Source: Caldilineaceae bacterium
GTDB lineage: Bacteria > Chloroflexota > Anaerolineae > Caldilineales > Caldilineaceae
Length of the DNA: 64,000 nt
Reading direction: 5' to 3'
Assembly: GCA_018003515.1 (NCBI GenBank)
Contig: JAGNDO010000016.1
Span: forward strand, 29,794 to 93,793
The notes under the pieces were generated by a model. The model ran no database searches, was not told the origin of the DNA, and saw only the letters and a list, made by a program, of their open reading frames with translations. Positions 50,744 to 60,604 of this stretch are shown here, piece after piece. The position numbers and the translations under genes were made by a program. How positions within the stretch are numbered: position 1 is the first letter of the stretch; each line of letters begins with the position of its first letter.

Positions 50744-52369
50744 ATGCCCACACCCCAAGTCACCCTTCAACCCGATGCCGGGGCGCATCTGCGTCTTGGC
50801 TTTGATCTGCTGGCCGATCTGCTGGCTCCCACTTTGGGGCCGGTGGGCGGACTGGTGGCGAACCAACAGCACACGGACACCCAGCCCGAACTCCTGGACG
50901 ACGCGGCCACGGCCGTGCGCCGGGTGATGAGCTTGGGCGATCCCCGGCTGGACGTGGGGGCCATGCTCATGCGCAACCTGGTCTGGCGCATCACCCAGCG
51001 GGTGGGGGATGGCGGGGCCATGACCGCGGTGCTGGCTCGGGCCATCTTCCGGGATGCCCTGCGCCTGACCACAGCCGGAGTCAACCCCATGATCATGGCC
51101 AAGGGGTTGCGGGCCGGGGCAGAAGCCGTCCGCCTTGCCTTGACCGAACAGGCCCACCCGGTCCACACCGAGGACGAGCTGGCCGCCGTGGCCCTCACGG
51201 TCACCAACGACCGGCCCTTGGCCCAGATGTTGGGCGAGATCAGCTATCTTTTGGGCGCAGATGCCCATGTGATCACGGAAAAGCTGGTCGCCCCCTATTT
51301 GGCGCGGCGATATTTGGCCGGGGCCAACGTCCCCGCCCAAATCGCCAGCCTCTACTTTTTCACCGACCCGGCCCGGCAAAGCACGGTGATGGCCGGGGGG
51401 CTGCTGGCCCTGGTGGACGGCACGCTGACCCGCGCGGACGACGCCATCCATCTGCTCACCCTGGCCGCCCAAGCCGAGGCCACGGGGCTGACCATCCTGG
51501 CCACGGGCTTTGGGGACGCCGCACTCAGCGTGCTGGTGACAAACCATCAGGCCGCCGAGCCAAAGCTGGCCGTGGCCGGGGTCAAGCTGACCGCGGTCAA
51601 CGAGGCCCTGCGCCACGGCTTGGACGATCTGGCTTTGCTCACCGGGGCCACCATTTTGGGCCGTCCCCACACCCGACCCGTGGCCAAGGCCCAACCCCAG
51701 GATCTGGCCCCCATCCGCCGGGCGGAGATTCTGGGCGGACGGGTCTACATCCAGCCCCAACAGGCCGCCACCCCCCGTCTCCACAACCTGACCGCCGAAC
51801 TGCGGGCCGCCCTGGCCACCCTGCCCCAAGACGCCGAGGAACGCCCCCTGCTTCAGCGCCGCCTCTCCGCTCTCACCGGTGGCATGGGGCTGCTCCAAAT
51901 TGGCGCGGGCACCAAGCGGGAGACCGACCTGCGCAACGCCAACGCCGAGCGCGGGCTGAAGGTGCTCTCCGCAGCCCAGCACACGGGGGTGGTGGCCGGG
52001 GGCGGCGCGGCCCTGCTCCACTGCCGCCCGGCCCTGGCCCCCATTTTGGCCCAATTCGCCCCGGACAGCGACGAATATCGAGGCGTGCAAGTCCTGCACC
52101 GAGCCTTGGCCGCCCCCCTCACCCAAATTTTGGAAAACGCCCAGGTGGACGCCCCCGCCGTCTGGCTGGACCGGGTGGCCGCCGCCGGTCATCGGGCCAC
52201 CTACGATGTCCTCAGCGGGCGGGTGGTGGACGCCTGGGATGCTGGGATTTTGGACGTTGCCCAGGTCATGGATCTGGTGATCCAAACCAGCGTCAGCGGA
52301 GCCAGCATGGCCCTCTCCACCGACGCCATCGTCTATCACCGCAAACCCGTACAAAGTTTAGAACCGTAA
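50744..52369 (+). CDS. Highly diverged GroEL/Cpn60 paralogue
   Basis: 541 residues, the length of GroEL, and alignable end to end. Matches: TLGPVGGLV (GroEL TLGPKGRNV), GDGGAMTAVLARAIFRDAL (GDGTTTATVLAQAI...), AGVNPMIMAKGL, RRLSALTGGMGLLQIGAGT, VVAGGGAALLHC and AGILDVAQVMDLVI. The ATPase site is altered: the Thr residues of GDGTT are Gly/Ala, and the catalytic Asp398 of GroEL falls on Arg403 in an ungapped 39-residue alignment (AERGLKVLSAA versus VEDALHATRAA). The apical domain is barely recognisable. No groES neighbour. It may be a chaperonin with slow or no ATP turnover, or a ring-forming scaffold. The start at 50744 lacks a clear ribosome site. Confidence 0.85.
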   Translation: MPTPQVTLQPDAGAHLRLGFDLLADLLAPTLGPVGGLVANQQHTDTQPELLDDAATAVRRVMSLGDPRLDVGAMLMRNLVWRITQRVGDGGAMTAVLARAIFRDALRLTTAGVNPMIMAKGLRAGAEAVRLALTEQAHPVHTEDELAAVALTVTNDRPLAQMLGEISYLLGADAHVITEKLVAPYLARRYLAGANVPAQIASLYFFTDPARQSTVMAGGLLALVDGTLTRADDAIHLLTLAAQAEATGLTILATGFGDAALSVLVTNHQAAEPKLAVAGVKLTAVNEALRHGLDDLALLTGATILGRPHTRPVAKAQPQDLAPIRRAEILGGRVYIQPQQAATPRLHNLTAELRAALATLPQDAEERPLLQRRLSALTGGMGLLQIGAGTKRETDLRNANAERGLKVLSAAQHTGVVAGGGAALLHCRPALAPILAQFAPDSDEYRGVQVLHRALAAPLTQILENAQVDAPAVWLDRVAAAGHRATYDVLSGRVVDAWDAGILDVAQVMDLVIQTSVSGASMALSTDAIVYHRKPVQSLEP

Positions 52370-52382
52370 AACAAATCCAAGC

Positions 52383-52492
52383 ACTCGTTCCCACGCTCCG
52401 CGTGGGAATGCAACTGGGCGCTCCTGCGCCCCTCGGCGCAGAGCGCCGGACAAACATTCCCACGCAGAGCGTGGGAACGAGATTCGTGCTAA
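52383..52492. repeat. Inverted filler with GTTCCCACGC arms
   Basis: CACTCGTTCCCACGCTCCGC near 52383 is mirrored by GCAGAGCGTGGGAACGAG near 52468-52485, with GGGCGCTC...GAGCGCC stems inside. It fills the spacer after the chaperonin-like gene and could terminate it. Confidence 0.75.
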
Positions 52493-52513
52493 TTCGTAAA
52501 GAAAGAGACGCCG

Positions 52514-53401
52514 ATGAACGAAATACCGATTCTTAGCTTTTCTGTGGGGCCACAGATCTTGTGGGCTGGTGGGCCAGGCGGATTACTGGCCATCGACCCG
52601 GCTGGTGCCGAGCGCCTCGTCCCCCAGCCCATGCGCAGCCCGGCCTGTTGCCTGGCCCACGGAGAGCGCATCTTGGTGGGCGGGGCACCCTACGGCGTGG
52701 CCGTCCATCCCCGCAGCCAAGCCCTGGCCGCGGGCGAGGCTGGGGCGGAGACCGGCTGGCAAGCCGCGTTCATGGACCACGTCACCGCGCCGGTGATGTG
52801 CCTGATCGCCGACCCAGAGGCCGCGGAGACCGGGCAGCTCTTGGCGGGGACCGACGGCGGCGGCATCCTGCGCAGCGCAGATGGCGGCCTGACCTGGCAG
52901 AGCAGCAATTTCGGGCTGCATAATCAGACCATCCTGGCCCTGGCCTGGACCACCGCTCCGCCCGCCCAAGCATGGCCCCGCTGGTCCGTGGTCTTCGCCT
53001 GCACGGAAGAGGGCGTCTATCGCTCGCCCAACGCCGGCCGGGGCTGGAAACGGGCCGATTGTCCATCCCACTTTTTTCAATGCATCGCCCCCGCCCCAGA
53101 TTTTCACCGCTCCCGGCGGGTTCTGGCTGGCACGGAAGAGGCCGGTCTCTTCCGCTCCACAGACGGCGGACGCAGCTTCCAGCCCGTGGCCGGGACGCCC
53201 AGCCAGGTCAACGCCATCACACCGGTCCCCGGCGGCTGGGTGATGAGTGGCAGCGAGCAGCTTTGGCAATCGGCAGATGGCGAAGAGTGGCAGCCCATCC
53301 CCGACAGCGTGGGCGGACTGACCCTGCTCTACCGGGGCAACGCCATCTTGGTGGGCACGGATCAGGGCATCTTACACATGGAGGCACCCTCATGGACCTA
53401 A
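52514..53401 (+). CDS. BNR/sortilin-type beta-propeller protein
   Basis: 295 residues with at least three Asp-box (BNR) motifs: LRSADGGLTWQSS, YRSPNAGRGWKRA and FRSTDGGRSFQPV, each preceded by a G-T-x-x-x-G-hydrophobic strand. This predicts a six- or seven-bladed propeller like YCF48/HCF136 or sialidase-fold proteins. No signal peptide is visible, so it is probably cytoplasmic, and sialidase catalytic residues are not evident. Its stop overlaps the start of the DinB-like gene by ten bases. Role unknown; a protein-binding platform is a guess. Confidence 0.8.
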   Translation: MNEIPILSFSVGPQILWAGGPGGLLAIDPAGAERLVPQPMRSPACCLAHGERILVGGAPYGVAVHPRSQALAAGEAGAETGWQAAFMDHVTAPVMCLIADPEAAETGQLLAGTDGGGILRSADGGLTWQSSNFGLHNQTILALAWTTAPPAQAWPRWSVVFACTEEGVYRSPNAGRGWKRADCPSHFFQCIAPAPDFHRSRRVLAGTEEAGLFRSTDGGRSFQPVAGTPSQVNAITPVPGGWVMSGSEQLWQSADGEEWQPIPDSVGGLTLLYRGNAILVGTDQGILHMEAPSWT

Positions 53402-53901
53402 TCTGGGCGCAGAAACAGCTTGCCCAAAACGCCGACCGCATCAAAATCATGGTTGACGCCGTCACCGACGACGAGGCCCGACGCAAACCCGACGCCGATT
53501 CCTGGTCGATCCTGGAGGTGGTCTGCCATCTCTTGGACGAGGAGCGCTACGACTTTCGGGTGCGCCTGAACCACATTTTGGCCGGGAGCGAGGGAGCCTT
53601 TCCGCCCATCCACCCCGGTGACTGGGTGACATCCCACCGCTACAACGAGCAGGATCTGGCCGCAAGCCTGGCCGACTTCCTGGCCGAACGCCAAACGTCC
53701 CTGGCCTGGCTGGAGACCTTGGCGGAGCCGGATTGGGCCGCCACGAACCCGGTCCCCTGGGGCGTCATCAGCGCCGGGGAGATGTTGGCGGCCTGGGTGG
53801 CCCACGATCTGCTGCACCTGCGCCAGTTGGTGGAACTGCACTGGTTCCGCACCACCACCCACCTGGCCCCCTACCGCCCGGATTATGCCGGGGAGTGGTA
53901 G
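53392..53901 (+). CDS. DinB/YfiT-superfamily metal-dependent protein
   Basis: 169 residues, four-helix DinB-like fold. Candidate metal His residues are in EVVCHLLDEERYD and HDLLHLRQLVELH, the usual three-His arrangement. Related proteins are thiol-dependent S-transferases or have unknown activity. The start at 53392 lies inside the end of the propeller gene (10-bp overlap), so the two are translated together. There is no damage-response context despite the family name. Confidence 0.85.
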   Translation: MDLIWAQKQLAQNADRIKIMVDAVTDDEARRKPDADSWSILEVVCHLLDEERYDFRVRLNHILAGSEGAFPPIHPGDWVTSHRYNEQDLAASLADFLAERQTSLAWLETLAEPDWAATNPVPWGVISAGEMLAAWVAHDLLHLRQLVELHWFRTTTHLAPYRPDYAGEW

Positions 53902-53968
53902 AGCCGAATGGCTGCCTTGAGGACCAAATCTTGACCGCCAAGATCGTCGAGAAACGCTTTTTGGTCAG

Positions 53969-53997
53969 TTGCACAACCACCAAATGCCTGTTATGAT
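53969..53997 (+). promoter_or_regulatory. Candidate promoter for the peptide ABC operon
   Basis: TTGCAC (53969-53974), 17-bp spacer, TATGAT (53992-53997). It would give a 5' leader of about 270 bases before the binding-protein gene. The rest of the gene-free interval 53902-54274 holds no gene or clear hairpin. Confidence 0.5.
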
Positions 53998-54274
53998 GTG
54001 ATCGAATGCAGCACATCAAATGCGCCCGCGTTTGCTCCCATTGTTTCACCACCAACACTTCTCATCATTTTGCGTAATCCCCCCTCTGCACCTAAACCCG
54101 CTTGGCTTTGTATGATCGACAGCGTGCTGGTTTGGGTGTTTTTTTGGTTGGAGGAGTTCGCATCCCCTGCTCAACTCACTTTTTCCACCCCAACCCTTCT
54201 TGTTTCCCCTCCCGTGTTTGTCAGCGGCATGTCCAAGTTAGACCAATATGCACACAGAAAGAGGAGAACTGATT

Positions 54275-56074
54275 ATGTCCAACCCGAAAGTCAAAAGACC
54301 CAAGTATCTTCTATTGATGGCGATGGTTCTGCTACTTGCCGGCTTGTTCCAGGCATGTAGCGCGCCAGCAGCACCCGCACCCGCCGCCGATAGTGGTGCA
54401 GCGGTTGCGGAATCCAGTGGACCGGTGGTCAACGCCTTGGGCAAGGAGTTGCCCGCCGACGCCGCACCCCTGGACCAACAGGTGCTGGTCTATGCCTATG
54501 CGGCCGGCAATACCTTCACCACCCTGGATTTTTTTGAGGCCGTCTATCAGCGCGCCGATAGCTTGACCGATCTGCTTTCCGATGCGTTGGTGCGAGTCGA
54601 CAAGAATTTCGAATTGCATCCCGGTGCTGCCACAGATTGGGCTGTGGATGAAAGCGGTCTTGTTTGGACCTTCAATCTCGACCCAAATCTGATGTGGAAT
54701 GACGGCACACCGGTCACCGCCGATGATTATGTCGCCACCTTCCAATATGGTGCCAACCCGGAACATGCATGGGATTTCACTTGGTACTACAATGGTGTGA
54801 TTAAGAACTGGACACAGGCCGTTGGCGGCGAAGTGGCGCTTGATCAACTTGGCGTGCGTGCGGCAGATGCCAACACATTGGTGATCGAGACTGAATCACA
54901 GGCCCCTTACCTGCCGGCCATGCTCATCTATTCCGCCGCCTTGCAGAAGAAGGCGCTGGAAACACACGGGGCGCTCTACAATTCCAACCCGGAAACCTCT
55001 GTCTCCTCCGGTCCCTACAAGCTCACCGAATGGGCAAGAGATCAGCGCGTGGTCTATGAGATCAACCCGGATTACAAGGGGACCAACGTGCCCTACATCG
55101 AGAAGATCATCTCTTTGGGCATCGGCAACGATGTATTCATGCCTGCGTATGAGGCCAACGAAATAGATTTTGCCTTAGGGCGCTACCTCTCCCCGGCAGA
55201 CATTCAGATCACGCTCGCGGATCCGGACCTGTCGGCTCAGTATCATCCCCACCCGGCTGACTTCCGCACCTATTACTTCTTCTTTGATGACACAAAGCCG
55301 CCGTTCGATGATATCCGTGTGCGCCAAGCCTTTAACCTGGCCTTGGATCGAGATGGGCTGGCCACGAACGTGATCAAGGAACAGGGTATTTCTGCCTATT
55401 CGTTCCTCATGCCTGGCTTCCCCGCCGCCAATTCAGCGGCCTTTAAGGAGAGCTACCCGTACGATCTGGATAAGGCTCGGGCATTGCTGGCCGAGGCCGG
55501 GTATCCGGGCGGGGAGGGCTTCCCGCAGTTGACCTTGGCTTTGCGCAACGAACCGGCCATGCCGGCCTCAGTGGCCCAGGCCTACGCATCGGCGCTCAGT
55601 GCAGAACTTGGGATCGATGTGTCCGTCAGCAACATGGAATTCAAAACCTATGTGGACGCCCTGCTGGCCGACCCCACCGAGGTCCAGTTCTCGTTGATCT
55701 CCTACGGCATGGACTATCTGGATCCCAGCAACATGTTGGGCGTCTTTGCCTCCGGCGGTCGTCACACCTGGAGCAACCCCGACTTTGATGCCCTTGTGAC
55801 CGAGGCGTCAAGCTTTATTGGGGATCCGACCGAACGGATTCAGATGTTCCAGGATGCCGAAAAAATTCTGGTCGAGGATGTCGGCGGCATCTTTGTCTAT
55901 CACCAAACACCGGGCGATCTCTACAAGCCGTATTTGAAGGGTGCTGCCCTGGAACCGGACAACAACGGGGTGGCCGCATGGCACTGGCCCGGTTTCTCCG
56001 CCTTCAGCACGTTGATGCAGGATGTCTATATCGGCAACAATGTGACCGACTATCGTCCGACACCGCCGAAATAA
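54275..56074 (+). CDS. ABC transporter family-5 (peptide/opine) substrate-binding lipoprotein
   Basis: 599 residues from the ATG at 54275 with GAGGAG upstream. A signal sequence ends GLFQAC, a slightly atypical lipobox, followed by an Ala/Pro linker. The SBP_bac_5 fold is shown by [49 protein letters not shown] and [17 protein letters not shown]. It binds peptides, nickel chelates or related solutes outside the membrane; the ligand cannot be predicted. A strong hairpin separates it from the two permease genes, probably adjusting expression ratios. Confidence 0.93.
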   Translation: MSNPKVKRPKYLLLMAMVLLLAGLFQACSAPAAPAPAADSGAAVAESSGPVVNALGKELPADAAPLDQQVLVYAYAAGNTFTTLDFFEAVYQRADSLTDLLSDALVRVDKNFELHPGAATDWAVDESGLVWTFNLDPNLMWNDGTPVTADDYVATFQYGANPEHAWDFTWYYNGVIKNWTQAVGGEVALDQLGVRAADANTLVIETESQAPYLPAMLIYSAALQKKALETHGALYNSNPETSVSSGPYKLTEWARDQRVVYEINPDYKGTNVPYIEKIISLGIGNDVFMPAYEANEIDFALGRYLSPADIQITLADPDLSAQYHPHPADFRTYYFFFDDTKPPFDDIRVRQAFNLALDRDGLATNVIKEQGISAYSFLMPGFPAANSAAFKESYPYDLDKARALLAEAGYPGGEGFPQLTLALRNEPAMPASVAQAYASALSAELGIDVSVSNMEFKTYVDALLADPTEVQFSLISYGMDYLDPSNMLGVFASGGRHTWSNPDFDALVTEASSFIGDPTERIQMFQDAEKILVEDVGGIFVYHQTPGDLYKPYLKGAALEPDNNGVAAWHWPGFSAFSTLMQDVYIGNNVTDYRPTPPK

Positions 56075-56118
56075 GATGTTGCAGTCCAGCGTTGAACCAA
56101 CATAGTTGATATGAACAT

Positions 56119-56164
56119 AGCGGGTTAATGCGGACCGGCTGAGATCGGTCCGCATTAACCCGCT
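56119..56164 (+). terminator. 19-bp perfect hairpin after the binding-protein gene
   Basis: AGCGGGTTAATGCGGACCG (56119-56137) pairs exactly with 56146-56164 around an eight-base loop; TTATCT follows. Inside an operon it is probably an attenuator or 3' stabiliser. A second, weaker inverted pair (TGCCCTTC at 56191, GAAGGGCA at 56221) lies before the permease start. Confidence 0.78.
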
Positions 56165-56249
56165 TTATCTGCTCAGAACGCACCCATCATTGCCCTTCAG
56201 AAGGCTGGCTCTCGCCTCCCGAAGGGCAAACGCTTAATGGACCTTCCCG

Positions 56250-57182
56250 ATGATACGTTATATTCTCGGCCGACTGTTCGGCATCGCAGTGGTCATGGTG
56301 ATTGTGAGCATCATCATCTTTGGGCTGATGCATGCCATCCCTGGCGGCCCTTTTGATGAAGCAAAGATGCCCCTGCCCGCAGCCGCCAAAGCTAATATCC
56401 TGCGCAAATATGGTCTGGACAAACCGCTCTACGAGCAATATGGGCGCTATGTCTGGGCAGCCCTGCACGGCGATTTCGGCATCCCCTTTCAAAGCCCCAC
56501 CGAGACCGTCACTGGTCTGATCGCCCGCACTTGGCCGGTCAGCTTCAAACTTGGCATGGTCACCCTGGCCTTCGCCCTGCCATTGGGCATATTGGCCGGG
56601 GTGCTGGCTGCCATGCGCCAGAATTCATGGATCGATTATTCCGCCTCATTCCTCTCCTCCCTGGGCCTCACCATTCCCAACTTCGTGATCTCGGTCTGGC
56701 TGATCCTGCTCTTGTCTGTGCAGTGGAAGTTCCTGCCCACAGGAGGATGGGGTAGCTGGCAGCACTACATCATGCCTGTGATCGCGCTCGGACTTGCCCC
56801 CATGGCCCTGACCGCCCGCTACACCCGCTCCAGCCTGCTGGAGGTCAAGCGTGCCGACTATGTGCGCACGGCCCACGCCAAGGGCCTGTCGCCAAACCGG
56901 GTACTCTGGCGGCACAGCATGAAGAACGCGCTGATCCCGTTGATCACCGTACTCGGCCCCCAAGTGCCCAACCTGATCACCGGCACCATTTTTGTGGAAA
57001 GCATCTTCCGCATTCCAGGGTTGGGCAAGTTTTTTGTGACCAGTATTTTCCGTCGCGACTATCCCATGATCATGGGCACCCTGTTGTTGGTGGCGCTGGT
57101 CTGGTCGGTCGTCTACCTGATCACCGACGTCCTCTATATGGTGGTCGATCCCCGCGTGCGTCTGGACAAGAAATCATCATGA
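56250..57182 (+). CDS. Peptide ABC transporter permease (DppB-like)
   Basis: 310 residues with six membrane helices and the N-terminal signature [20 protein letters not shown] of the DppB/OppB family. The ATPase-contact (EAA) loop is [20 protein letters not shown], and [20 protein letters not shown] is typical near the C-terminus. It forms the channel with the next permease. Its last four bases overlap the start of that gene (ATGA). Confidence 0.94.
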   Translation: MIRYILGRLFGIAVVMVIVSIIIFGLMHAIPGGPFDEAKMPLPAAAKANILRKYGLDKPLYEQYGRYVWAALHGDFGIPFQSPTETVTGLIARTWPVSFKLGMVTLAFALPLGILAGVLAAMRQNSWIDYSASFLSSLGLTIPNFVISVWLILLLSVQWKFLPTGGWGSWQHYIMPVIALGLAPMALTARYTRSSLLEVKRADYVRTAHAKGLSPNRVLWRHSMKNALIPLITVLGPQVPNLITGTIFVESIFRIPGLGKFFVTSIFRRDYPMIMGTLLLVALVWSVVYLITDVLYMVVDPRVRLDKKSS

Positions 57183-58078
57183 GTACAACAGCCATCCACC
57201 CCAAAGAGAACGCTCGCCTGGAAGAAGATTTGGCGCAACGCGGCCTGTTGAGCGATGCCATGAATCGTTTCCGTCGCAACAAACTGGCCATGTTTGGCCT
57301 GGCCATTGTGACGCTGCTGGTCTTTGCGGCCCTCTTTGCCAATATCATCGCCCCCTATCCTTTTGACGTGGCCAACATCTCCGAAGCACTGCGCTACCCC
57401 AGCGCCGACCATTGGCTGGGCACCGACGAGGTGGGGCGCGATGTCTATTCCCGCATCATCTATGGCGCACGCATCTCCCTGCTGGTTGGACTCAGCGCCC
57501 AGGCCATTGCCCTGCTGATCGGCGTCCCCCTGGGGCTGGCGGCCGGTCTGCTGGGCGGGAAGGTGGATTGGTTGGTCATGCGGCTTGTGGAAATCATGAC
57601 CGCCCTGCCGGCATTGTTGATCGCGCTGTTGCTCATCTCCATTTTTGGCGGCGGGCTGTCAAACGTCATCATCGCCATCGGCTTGGTGGCGTGGATCGAC
57701 GCCTGCCGTCTCCTGCGTGCGCAACTGCTCTCCCTGCGTGAGCGGGACTTTATCCTGGCGGCCCGGGCCACGGGCGTCAAGAACATGCGCATCGCCATCC
57801 GTCATCTGCTCCCCAACGCCGTGGCCCCGCTGATCGTGGCCATCACCATTGGCATCCCAACCGCCATCTTCACCGAAGCCGGTCTCTCCTTCTTGGGATT
57901 GGGCGTCAATGATCCCATCCCAAGTTGGGGCAAAATGGTGGGCGGCGCCCTGCCCTACATGCGCGTCTACTGGTATCTGGGCGTCTTCCCCACCCTGGCC
58001 ATCGCCCTGACCATGCTCGGCTTCACCTTCGTGGGCGACGGTCTGCGGGATGCCTTTGACACCGCATCGGGTGAATAG
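57179..58078 (+). CDS. Peptide ABC transporter permease (DppC-like)
   Basis: 299 residues. An N-terminal cytoplasmic tail precedes [41 protein letters not shown] and the EAA loop [23 protein letters not shown] are family signatures. It completes the heterodimeric permease. Dpp/Opp systems normally continue with two ATPase genes (DppD, DppF), but the operon stops here at a strong terminator, so the ATPases must be encoded elsewhere. Confidence 0.94.
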   Translation: MSTTAIHPKENARLEEDLAQRGLLSDAMNRFRRNKLAMFGLAIVTLLVFAALFANIIAPYPFDVANISEALRYPSADHWLGTDEVGRDVYSRIIYGARISLLVGLSAQAIALLIGVPLGLAAGLLGGKVDWLVMRLVEIMTALPALLIALLLISIFGGGLSNVIIAIGLVAWIDACRLLRAQLLSLRERDFILAARATGVKNMRIAIRHLLPNAVAPLIVAITIGIPTAIFTEAGLSFLGLGVNDPIPSWGKMVGGALPYMRVYWYLGVFPTLAIALTMLGFTFVGDGLRDAFDTASGE

Positions 58079-58104
58079 CCACCCGCACAGCATCCGTACA
58101 AAAT

Positions 58105-58154
58105 AAAAAAGAGAGAAGCGCAGTCCGAGGATGGAGTGCGCTTCTCTCTTTTTT
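58105..58154. terminator. Bidirectional terminator between the ABC operon and the usp gene
   Basis: AAAAAAGAGAGAAGCGCA (58105-58122) pairs with TGCGCTTCTCTCTTTTTT (58137-58154). The A-run on one side and T-run on the other make it work in both directions for the convergent genes. Confidence 0.92.
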
Positions 58155-58187
58155 ATGTTCGCTTTCGCGGCAGGAGTGGCGTCTGGG

Positions 58188-58712
58188 TTACGCCTTCACC
58201 GCCGGATGCATCATGATCACGGGCACCTTCACCTGGCGCATGACCTCTTCGGCCACGCTGCCCCGCACCATGCGGGACAACCCGCTGCGGCTGTGGGTGG
58301 ACATGGCCACCATGTCCGCCGCCCCGGTGGAGACAAAGCTGGCGATGGTGTCGGCCACATCATGGCCAAACTTCACCTCGCTCTTGGCCTCGAAACCGGC
58401 GTTGCGCAACTGTTTGACCATGGGCGACAGAGCCGCCTTGGCATCCGCCACCGCACTGTCCCACTCCTGGCTGGCATAGATAAAGCGGCGGGCAAGCTGG
58501 CGATCATCGCTGCCCATATTCGATTGGGACGCGAACGCATTGGGTGCCCGCAAAGGCTCCGACCGGCCCGAAACACCGTTCGGATCCCGGGTCACGATCG
58601 TCAGCAACACCACTTCCGTCTGTGCCGGGTCCAAAAAACTCTGCACAAAAGGCAAGACGCCACAACTAAAATCGCTGCCATCCATAGGGATTACAACTCG
58701 ACGCATGTTCAC
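58188..58712 (-). CDS. Universal stress protein (UspA family)
   Basis: 174 residues if started at the GTG at 58712 (AGGAG five bases upstream); the ATG two codons later is the alternative. Single Usp domain: RRVVIPMDGSDFS at the N-terminus and the ATP-binding G-2x-G-9x-G-[ST] region as MSTHSRSGLSRMVRGSVAEEV, ending VPVIMMHP. The Asp in PMDGSD is the conserved nucleotide-contacting residue. UspA-like proteins bind ATP and support stress survival in the cytoplasm. A minus-strand TATACT at about 58818 could be its -10 box. Confidence 0.92.
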   Translation of the reverse strand: MNMRRVVIPMDGSDFSCGVLPFVQSFLDPAQTEVVLLTIVTRDPNGVSGRSEPLRAPNAFASQSNMGSDDRQLARRFIYASQEWDSAVADAKAALSPMVKQLRNAGFEAKSEVKFGHDVADTIASFVSTGAADMVAMSTHSRSGLSRMVRGSVAEEVMRQVKVPVIMMHPAVKA

Positions 58713-58902
58713 AAGAACTCCTCTACTGCGGGAACTTTCCGCCCACCCCCATTGGTGGGATCTGGATCGTCCGACACTCTTGGGTGCCGCGCTCGGACGT
58801 GAATTTAGTATATCACCTAATGCGGTTTAGTCCAAAAACAAATGTGCATTTTTTCACAATCAGGGCGTGATGAGTGATGCGTGATGCGGTAAGATCTTCG
58901 CT

Positions 58903-58996
58903 CACCCTTTCACCCTTTCACCCTTTCACCCTTTCACCCTTTCACCCTTTCACCCTTTCACCCTTTCACCCTTTCACCCTTTCACCCTTTCACCCC
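58903..58996. repeat. Perfect 8-bp tandem repeat (CCCTTTCA)n
   Basis: About 11 uninterrupted copies of CCCTTTCA. The right end encodes the last residues and stop of plsY on the minus strand (GERVKG then TGA). Confidence 0.92.
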
Positions 58997-59588
58997 TGCC
59001 CCGCCATAGCTTCCGCATATTGGAAAGGTTGGCCCACAGGAGGAGGATCACGAGCAGGATGATGAGGGCAACCGCGGGCTGAGAGTGACCCATGATCCAT
59101 GCGTAGACGGGGGCGGCCAGGATGATGGTGACGCCGGGGAGGTAGTAATTGCGGGGAAGTCGGCGCAAGCGAGGCACGGCCAGGACGATCAAGTAGAGGA
59201 TCACGAAGAGGCCGAGGAGGGCGACAAAAAGCAGGGGGTCAAAGATCAACAGACCGCCGATGCCACAGGCGATGCCTTTGCCGCCCCGAAAGCCCAACTG
59301 CATGGGCCAAATATGGCCGGCCACCACGGCGAGCAGGGCCAGCATCCACACCCAATCTGCCGGGTGAAGCCAGCGGGCCAGCCCCACGGCCAGGGCCGCC
59401 TTGGCCGCATCCCCCACGCCGGTGATGAAGAAGCCCGACTTGCCCAATGTCCGCCCTGCGTTGGTGGCCCCCACCCCGCCGCTGCCCAGGGCGCGCAGAT
59501 CCTGCCCCGTGCGCCAGCGCACCAGGTAATAGCCAGGGGTGAGACAGCCGAGGGCATAGGAAATGGTGAGAAGGATGAGAAGGGTCAT
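58974..59588 (-). CDS. plsY: Acyl-phosphate:glycerol-3-phosphate acyltransferase
   Basis: 204 residues from the ATG at 59588, which overlaps the stop of the upstream kinase gene (ATGA). PlsY is a membrane enzyme that makes lysophosphatidic acid from acyl phosphate. Its three motifs are recognisable: LGSGGVGATNAGRTLG (motif 1), GHIWPMQLGFRGGKGIACG (motif 2), and the C-terminal helix pair. About five to six membrane helices. The C-terminal GRGERVKG is coded by the CCCTTTCA tandem repeat and is not family sequence. Being downstream of a sugar kinase and ggt is not a usual plsY context. Confidence 0.92.
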   Translation of the reverse strand: MTLLILLTISYALGCLTPGYYLVRWRTGQDLRALGSGGVGATNAGRTLGKSGFFITGVGDAAKAALAVGLARWLHPADWVWMLALLAVVAGHIWPMQLGFRGGKGIACGIGGLLIFDPLLFVALLGLFVILYLIVLAVPRLRRLPRNYYLPGVTIILAAPVYAWIMGHSQPAVALIILLVILLLWANLSNMRKLWRGRGERVKG

Positions 59589-60604
59589 GGGATTGTGGAT
59601 TGTGGATTGTGGATTTTGGATTGTTGCGATAGGTTTGGGACGAACTGGGTCATACCGGCCTCGTCCAGGAAACCGGCGGCGGCCTCGGTTTCGCCGATCT
59701 TGAAGGAGGCGAAGATCACGGCCCGCTGAATGGCGGCGTAGGGATCCCCCGTGGCCGCGAAGAAGTGAAGAAAGCTGGAAAAGAGGGCATCCCCGGCCCC
59801 GATGGTGTTGACCACGGGCCGGGTGAAGACGGCGGGAATGCGCTCCAGAAAGTTGTCCCGCTTCACCCACAGCAGACACCCATCCCCGCCCAGACCGACC
59901 AAGGCGATCTGCGTGCCATAGCGATTGACCAACTGCCCCACCCACGCTTCAGGGGAAACGGGCAGGTGTTCGTCGCTCATGGCCAAGAGGTGGGCGGCGG
60001 CCATGAAGTCTCGGTTGTACGGGTCGTCCAGGTCGGCGATGGTGTGGACATCTGTGGCGATGGGGACGCCGGCGGCCTGGGCATGGGCCAGCATGGGCCG
60101 GGAAAAGTTGACGTTGCACAGGGCGGCCATGTCACACCCGGCTAGGGCGGCCCGCACTTGATCCGGCGGATAGATCTGTTCCTGCACATCCTTCAGATCC
60201 GTGTTGATCATGCGCCGTCCCGTGGGATCGTACAGGATGGCGGATTGAGCGGTCTGGGCCAGTTGGGGCAACACTCCGGCGGCGGGGATGCCATCTGCGG
60301 CCAGCGCGGCCGTCACCAACCCCCCGGCGTTGTCGTCGCCGATCAGCGAGAGAAAGCGCACCTCGTCACCCAGGGTGGTCAACGCCTTGGCCACGTTGTA
60401 CCCCACGCCGGAGACGCTGCTCTGTACGCCAAAGAAGGGATAGCGCACAGGCGTGTAGTCGATGGGAAAGCCCTCCACCCGCACCGTCGTCTCAATATTG
60501 ATCAACCCAGAGACCACGATTTTGGATTTTGGATTTCCGATTTTGGATTGGGTGTCACGATGCATCATTGTGCATTGTCCATTGATTATTGTGCATTTTT
60601 TCAC
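59585..60604 (-). CDS. PfkB/ribokinase-family carbohydrate kinase
   Basis: 339 residues if the GTG at 60604 is used, which overlaps the ggt stop (GTGA); ATGs at 60568 and 60565 are alternatives. The PfkB fold starts at KIVVSGLINIETTVRVEGFP, and the C-terminal signature NTIGAGDALFSSFLHFF holds the catalytic Asp and anion hole. It should phosphorylate a sugar or nucleoside with ATP; the substrate is not predictable. Both ends are spacer filler: the N-terminus (INGQCTMMHRDTQSKIGN) and C-terminus (QQSKIHNPQSTIP) are translated 'GGATTTTGGATT'-type repeats. Four-base overlaps on both sides couple it to ggt and plsY. Confidence 0.88.
   Translation of the reverse strand: MKKCTIINGQCTMMHRDTQSKIGNPKSKIVVSGLINIETTVRVEGFPIDYTPVRYPFFGVQSSVSGVGYNVAKALTTLGDEVRFLSLIGDDNAGGLVTAALAADGIPAAGVLPQLAQTAQSAILYDPTGRRMINTDLKDVQEQIYPPDQVRAALAGCDMAALCNVNFSRPMLAHAQAAGVPIATDVHTIADLDDPYNRDFMAAAHLLAMSDEHLPVSPEAWVGQLVNRYGTQIALVGLGGDGCLLWVKRDNFLERIPAVFTRPVVNTIGAGDALFSSFLHFFAATGDPYAAIQRAVIFASFKIGETEAAAGFLDEAGMTQFVPNLSQQSKIHNPQSTIP

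Noticed and set aside
50729..52354. A 541-codon minus-strand frame opposite the chaperonin-like gene
   Set aside because: Gly/Gln/His-rich shadow; the plus strand aligns end to end with GroEL.
58903..58996. Tandem repeat considered as a replication origin iteron or CRISPR
   Set aside because: A simple 8-bp microsatellite of the same filler family as other spacers; no DnaA boxes or initiator gene nearby.
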